Assembly: GCA_003135495.1 (NCBI GenBank)
Contig: PLBX01000155.1
Coordinates: 1,821-13,253, forward strand
Reading direction: 5' to 3'
DNA length: 11,433 nt
DNA from: Acidobacteriaceae bacterium
Lineage (GTDB): Bacteria; Acidobacteriota; Terriglobia; Terriglobales; Acidobacteriaceae
Below the pieces are notes generated by a model. It was given only the letters and a program-made list of their open reading frames with translations. It searched no databases and was not told where the DNA came from. Positions 8,153 to 11,433 of the stretch are shown here, one piece after another. A program made the position numbers and the translations under genes. Position 1 is the stretch's first letter. Each line of letters starts with the position of its first letter.

Positions 8153-8816
8153 TGTGGTTTTCCCGAAGCCTCTTCACGCCTGGGCTCTTGCGCAACCGTT
8201 CCAAGCCGCGATAGAAATGGTGGCGCACGTTGCCAAATGGCTCGCGAAGTCGTTCGCTGATCTCTCTTAGATCCAGACCCTCGAAATAAAACAGCTCCAA
8301 AGTTCGGCGCTGGATAGCGGTCAACTCTTCAAAAGCACACCGCAGATGCGAGAAGTCAAGTTTTACGCCGACTTCGTGCTCGACGTCGGTCTGCCCTATT
8401 AGAGTATCCTGCACAGACTCGATATCCGTACCAGAGTAAAAACCGCGCCGCGATAAATGTGCACGACGGTCGCGGGCCCGGCTGAAGGCAACCTGCACGA
8501 TCCAACCTTTCGCGGTGCCCTTGCTGGGATCGTAGAGTGCAGCTTTCTGATAGAGGCTTAAGAAGGCTTCCTGCACCACATCGTCGGCTTCATTGCGGTC
8601 ATTCAAGATACGAAGAGATATCGCGAAAACCAGCCTCGCATACCGCCCGAACAGCAGGTCCAAAGCCTCCGCATCCTTGGCAACGAGGCCGGCCATGAGT
8701 TCTTCATCGGTGGGCGGGCGAACCCCAACTGGTTGAGGCGTTGGGATCGAATCTTGCCGCTCCGTCCCCCATATCACGGGGAATGCCAGCGCGCGTCCAT
8801 TCAGAGGAGTGCTCAT
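8145..8816 (-). CDS. ECF-type RNA polymerase sigma factor
   Basis: A 223-residue sigma-70 family protein of the two-domain ECF type. Region 2 (about 38-120) includes DEELMAGLVAKDAEALDLLF, the core-binding RNEADDVVQEAFLSLY, and the promoter-melting TAKGWIVQVAFSRARDRRA. A linker (121-159) lacks regions 3 and 1.1. Region 4 (about 160-210) has the helix-turn-helix LDLREISERL...GNVRHHFYRGLERLRK that binds -35 elements. The first 35 residues are proline-rich and less conserved, and ATG 8816 has no Shine-Dalgarno sequence, so a later in-frame start (for example GTG at codon 14) is possible. It is the first gene of a pair with its anti-sigma factor and is divergent from receptor 2. Its likely targets are the two receptor promoters sharing TGCCGTAACT, which is inference. 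Confidence 0.93.
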   Translation of the reverse strand: MSTPLNGRALAFPVIWGTERQDSIPTPQPVGVRPPTDEELMAGLVAKDAEALDLLFGRYARLVFAISLRILNDRNEADDVVQEAFLSLYQKAALYDPSKGTAKGWIVQVAFSRARDRRAHLSRRGFYSGTDIESVQDTLIGQTDVEHEVGVKLDFSHLRCAFEELTAIQRRTLELFYFEGLDLREISERLREPFGNVRHHFYRGLERLRKSPGVKRLRENHNA

Positions 8817-8885
8817 TTTAAAAGGCTAGTTTTGCTGGACCCCAAACCTGGAACTCTTACCCCAATCGATACACTGCCGACTATC

Positions 8886-8899
8886 CGGCACGCGTGCCG
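8886..8899. promoter_or_regulatory. 14-bp perfect palindrome, candidate operator
   Basis: CGGCACGCGTGCCG is a perfect 14-bp palindrome. It starts 3 bp downstream of the proposed -10 of the sigma gene (minus strand), so it would cover the transcription start, a typical repressor position. No second copy was noticed in the window. No regulator can be named. Confidence 0.45.
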
Positions 8900-8902
8900 C
8901 GA

Positions 8903-8931
8903 AGCATACATCAGATTGCGCCCGTTTTGAA
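8903..8931 (-). promoter_or_regulatory. Candidate sigma-70 promoter for the sigma/anti-sigma pair
   Basis: On the minus strand TTCAAA (8931-8926), a 17-bp spacer and TATGCT (8908-8903) each match the -35 and -10 consensus at 4 of 6 positions. The transcript would have a leader of about 80 nt. This is a match by eye only. Confidence 0.3.
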
Positions 8932-8949
8932 AATGTTTTTTGACGCGCG

Positions 8950-8965
8950 GCAAAAACAATTTTGC
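8950..8965. repeat. Short inverted repeat in the divergent promoter region
   Basis: GCAAAA and TTTTGC form a perfect 6-bp inverted repeat around a 4-bp ACAA centre, between the two divergent promoter candidates. It could be a protein-binding site, but AT-rich repeats of this size arise easily by chance. Confidence 0.25.
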
Positions 8966-8991
8966 AAAGGCTGGTACAGATTTGCGATGCC

Positions 8992-9021
8992 TGCCGTAAC
9001 TCGGAATTTAATCTTTTTCAA
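8992..9021 (+). promoter_or_regulatory. Candidate ECF-type promoter for receptor 2
   Basis: TGCCGTAACT (8992-9001) is followed after 16 nt by TCAA (9018-9021). The 10-mer is identical to one upstream of receptor 1, in the same orientation and at a similar distance from the start codon (120 versus 112 nt). GTAAC resembles ECF -35 elements. The predicted leader is about 95 nt. Confidence 0.4.
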
Positions 9022-9090
9022 TTTATTTTCGAGGTATTTCCTTTCCCTGCGCGACTGGCTTATGGTAGTTTTCGCCTCTCGTTTCCATAA

Positions 9091-9097
9091 AGAGGAG
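9091..9097 (+). promoter_or_regulatory. Shine-Dalgarno-like AGAGGAG that leaves the receptor 2 start uncertain
   Basis: AGAGGAG is the only good Shine-Dalgarno-like sequence before receptor 2, but it lies 24 nt upstream of the chosen ATG 9122. It is 3 nt before an in-frame TTG at 9101, closer than usual. Starting at TTG 9101 would add seven residues before the signal peptide. Confidence 0.3.
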
Positions 9098-9121
9098 AAG
9101 TTGCCGAGCCACGTAGCCGGA

Positions 9122-11433
9122 ATGAAGTTGGGCCGCATGCGTAGACTGGTTCTAGCATTGTTGCTGGGTGTGCTGCTTCGCGGCATGCTCCAGGCGCAGT
9201 CAGCCGATGCATCGCTCACCGGGCGAATCACGGATCCGAGCAAGACAGTGATTGCCGCAGCCACAATTACCGTCATTAACAGCGGGACCGGGATCCATTA
9301 TCAGGGTCTCACCAACGAAACCGGGACTTACTACATTTCTAACCTTCCACCGGGGCGGTATCGCATTGAGGTGGAAAAGCTTGGATTCAAAGCGGTGATC
9401 CAGGCGGGTGTCGTTCTCCACGTGCAGGATGCGCTGCAAGTGAACTTTGAAATGATGGTTGGATCGACCTCCGAGAGCGTGACTGTGGAGGGAGAGCCAT
9501 TGCCGCTCGACACGGAGTCGTCCACGGTTGGCACGGTGGTCGAACAGCGGAAAGCCAACGAACTGCCGCTGAACGGGCGCAATGTCTTTAACTTAATCGT
9601 GTTGGCGCCGTCGGTGATACCTCAAGGCAGTTCCACTGGTACGCCGGTAGGAGTCAATCCGTTCGGGTGGGGAAATTACCAGGTAAATGGCTCCTTCGGA
9701 AATCAGAGTGCCGAGTATCTCGACGGCCAACCGCTGAACATCGGCTATATCAACTTACCGGTGCTGATTCCCACACAGGATTCGATTCAGGAATTCAAAG
9801 TCCAGACCAGCAACCTGGGAGCGGAGTGGGGCCGGTTTGCCGGCGGCGTGACGAACCTTACTACCAAGGGGGGAACGAGTTTCTTGCACGGTGAGGTTTA
9901 TGAGTACCTGCGAAATCGCATATTCAATGCGAACAACTATTTCCTGAATGCAGCGGGAAAGCCGCGGCCGGGATGGGTGCAAAATCAGTTTGGAGCAGAA
10001 GCTGGAGGTCCTTTGCCGCTTCGTTATCCCGGCGGGCGAAATCGGACGTTCTGGTTTGCGAGTTGGGAGGGATTCCGATTGCGAACGGGAGAACCATTCA
10101 CGGCGACGGTTCCGACCGCGGCGGAACGCGCCGGAAATTTCTCGGCCACAGACACGGCGATTATGGATCCTTGCGCGGGCACAGTTAATAGCGTAGGCGC
10201 GTGCCCGGGAAGCACGGCTTTGCCAATTCCGTTCCAGGGCAATGTGATTCCTTCCGGCCGCATCAGTCCGACGTCCAAAGCGCTTCTCAATCTGTGGCCG
10301 TCGGCAAATAGCCCGGGAATGGTAACTCCATCGGGCACGATCAACAACTTCAATACGGTTGCCAGCACTGGAGGCAGCCAGAACCAGATAGTGACGCGAG
10401 TCGATCAGGATCTTGGCACCCGGCAAAGACTCATGGTGCGTTTCAGTTATTGGAACGTGCTGGATTTGCCGGTCGATCCGCTGCAAAACGGCGTGTGCGT
10501 CGACCGCTGTTCGGAAAAATATTCAACCGATGCTGCGGCTGTTTCCTACAATTACAGTCTCAATCCCATTACGATTTTTGATTTACACGCCAGCCTCAGC
10601 CGATTCAAATACAATCGGTCTCCAAAAAATGCCGGATTTGATCTGACTTCGATTGGCTGGCCATCGAGCTACAATGCGACTGTCCCGGCGATCATGCGAA
10701 CCCCGCCCACTCCCTGTGTCGCCAATTTTGCCGACAATATCATGTGTTCGCAGGGGCAGAGTTTTATTCAGGACTGGGACACGCAATATTATCTGGCTCC
10801 CAGTTTGACGTTGATGCGCGGGCGCCATCGGTATCACTTCGGCCTACAGTACCAGGCGGGATACGACAACTACGCGCAAACGAACGTGGCCAGTGGAGCC
10901 TTCGATTTCTGCGCCGCCGGCCAGCCATGCTTCACCAGATTTTCTTTCGCCGATTTCCTGTTGGGATATGCGGACAACTTCAGCAATTTTGAAAACCATT
11001 TCTTCGCACAGGCCGTTGTTCCCGCATTCACCGCGGGGAAGCAAACGTATCGTGGCTTCCATTTCAACGACGTCTGGCATGTCAAGGACAGGTTGACGGT
11101 CAGTCTAGGGCTTCGCTATGACCTACAGGGACCGTGGTCCGAGCGCTTTGACCGGCTTTCGAATTTTGTGCCCGGCGCGCCGAGCTATCTGAACCAGCTT
11201 CTTCCGCCCGGTTCTCCGACAGTCATGGGGGATGTCTATTTGGTTCCCCCTGGAGTGCGGCACAACCTTCCGCTTCAGAAGGACAATTTTGCGCCCCGAA
11301 TCGGTGTGGCGTACGGCTTGACGCCAACGACCATCATCCGCAGCGGCTACGGAATTTTCTGGGTGCCGAACGACGTTTCGTTCGCGCTGAATCCGATCAA
11401 TGACATGATCAACGCGAGTGCCACAACTTTTAC
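9122..11433 (+). CDS. Oar-like TonB-dependent receptor (receptor 2), 3' end cut by window
   Basis: The frame is open from ATG 9122 to the window edge (770 residues seen); by comparison with receptor 1, several hundred barrel residues are missing. It begins with MKLGRMRR and a hydrophobic stretch (9-25) ending LQAQ, a signal peptide. A carboxypeptidase-regulatory-like domain (about 29-112) comes next, then ESVTVEG (118-124) in the TonB-box position, the plug with NELPLNGRN at 146, and the barrel. NELPLNGRN has the same residue number as in receptor 1, which favours the 9122 start over ATG 9062 and TTG 9101. Long shared stretches such as AEYLDGQPLNIGYINLP show paralogy, but the DNA has diverged. 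All eight cysteines seen fall in close pairs, including CVDRC at 459-463. The gene is divergent from the ECF sigma gene and shares the upstream TGCCGTAACT motif with receptor 1. The ligand is unknown. Confidence 0.92.
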   Translation, partial: MKLGRMRRLVLALLLGVLLRGMLQAQSADASLTGRITDPSKTVIAAATITVINSGTGIHYQGLTNETGTYYISNLPPGRYRIEVEKLGFKAVIQAGVVLHVQDALQVNFEMMVGSTSESVTVEGEPLPLDTESSTVGTVVEQRKANELPLNGRNVFNLIVLAPSVIPQGSSTGTPVGVNPFGWGNYQVNGSFGNQSAEYLDGQPLNIGYINLPVLIPTQDSIQEFKVQTSNLGAEWGRFAGGVTNLTTKGGTSFLHGEVYEYLRNRIFNANNYFLNAAGKPRPGWVQNQFGAEAGGPLPLRYPGGRNRTFWFASWEGFRLRTGEPFTATVPTAAERAGNFSATDTAIMDPCAGTVNSVGACPGSTALPIPFQGNVIPSGRISPTSKALLNLWPSANSPGMVTPSGTINNFNTVASTGGSQNQIVTRVDQDLGTRQRLMVRFSYWNVLDLPVDPLQNGVCVDRCSEKYSTDAAAVSYNYSLNPITIFDLHASLSRFKYNRSPKNAGFDLTSIGWPSSYNATVPAIMRTPPTPCVANFADNIMCSQGQSFIQDWDTQYYLAPSLTLMRGRHRYHFGLQYQAGYDNYAQTNVASGAFDFCAAGQPCFTRFSFADFLLGYADNFSNFENHFFAQAVVPAFTAGKQTYRGFHFNDVWHVKDRLTVSLGLRYDLQGPWSERFDRLSNFVPGAPSYLNQLLPPGSPTVMGDVYLVPPGVRHNLPLQKDNFAPRIGVAYGLTPTTIIRSGYGIFWVPNDVSFALNPINDMINASATTF

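Larger units (their letters stand above)
8817..9121. other. Divergent intergenic region between sigma factor and receptor 2
   Basis: A 305-bp region with no supported gene. From left to right it holds a 14-bp palindrome, a candidate minus-strand promoter for the sigma gene, an AT-rich stretch with a 6-bp inverted repeat, the TGCCGTAACT candidate promoter of receptor 2, and a GAGGAG purine tract before the receptor. It is AT-richer than the flanking genes, as expected of a regulatory region. Confidence 0.7.

Noticed and set aside
9755..10486. A 243-codon minus-strand open frame
   Set aside because: Antisense to receptor 2, whose plus-strand frame is uninterrupted and aligned with receptor 1 throughout.
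2966..11433. The two receptors as a recent DNA duplication or recombination repeat
   Set aside because: Protein similarity is strong, but at DNA level even the best matching segments differ at many positions, so this is an old paralogous pair and not a repeat likely to recombine.

Overview
The window looks like chromosomal DNA from an Acidobacteriota (Terriglobia-type) bacterium. The main reason is two very large Oar-like TonB-dependent receptors, each with an N-terminal carboxypeptidase-regulatory-like domain and the NELPLNGRN plug signature that is abundant in that phylum. They sit beside an ECF sigma factor, a zinc-finger anti-sigma factor and a secreted glycosidase. The assignment is inferred from protein style, not from a marker gene.

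Layout. Five genes lie on the minus strand; in their direction of transcription (right to left) they are: an ECF sigma factor (8816-8145), a membrane anti-sigma factor overlapping it by 8 nt (8152-6854), receptor 1 (6649-2966) closed by a strong intrinsic terminator, a small GlcG/DUF336 protein (2833-2405), and a PA14-containing family 3 glycoside hydrolase (2353 to beyond position 1, C-terminus cut off by the window). On the plus strand, divergent from the sigma gene, is receptor 2 (9122 to beyond 11433, C-terminus cut off). The two receptors are clear paralogs. Two intergenic regions carry signals: 6650-6853 (receptor 1 promoter region) and 8817-9121 (divergent sigma/receptor 2 region). No RNA genes, insertion sequences or CRISPR arrays were seen.

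How the parts may work together (inference). The sigma/anti-sigma pair is a surface-signalling switch placed between two outer-membrane receptors. The same 10-mer, TGCCGTAACT, occurs 112 nt upstream of receptor 1 and 120 nt upstream of receptor 2, in the same orientation, followed 15-16 nt later by TCAA. It is a candidate -35/-10 pair for the local ECF sigma factor. The anti-sigma factor has a cytoplasmic Hx3Cx2C finger, one membrane helix, a roughly 135-residue predicted coiled coil and an RskA-like end domain, so its sensor could be held far out in the periplasm. With the secreted beta-glycosidase and GlcG protein downstream, the locus could be a regulated glycan or glycoside acquisition module. 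The substrate cannot be read from the sequence.
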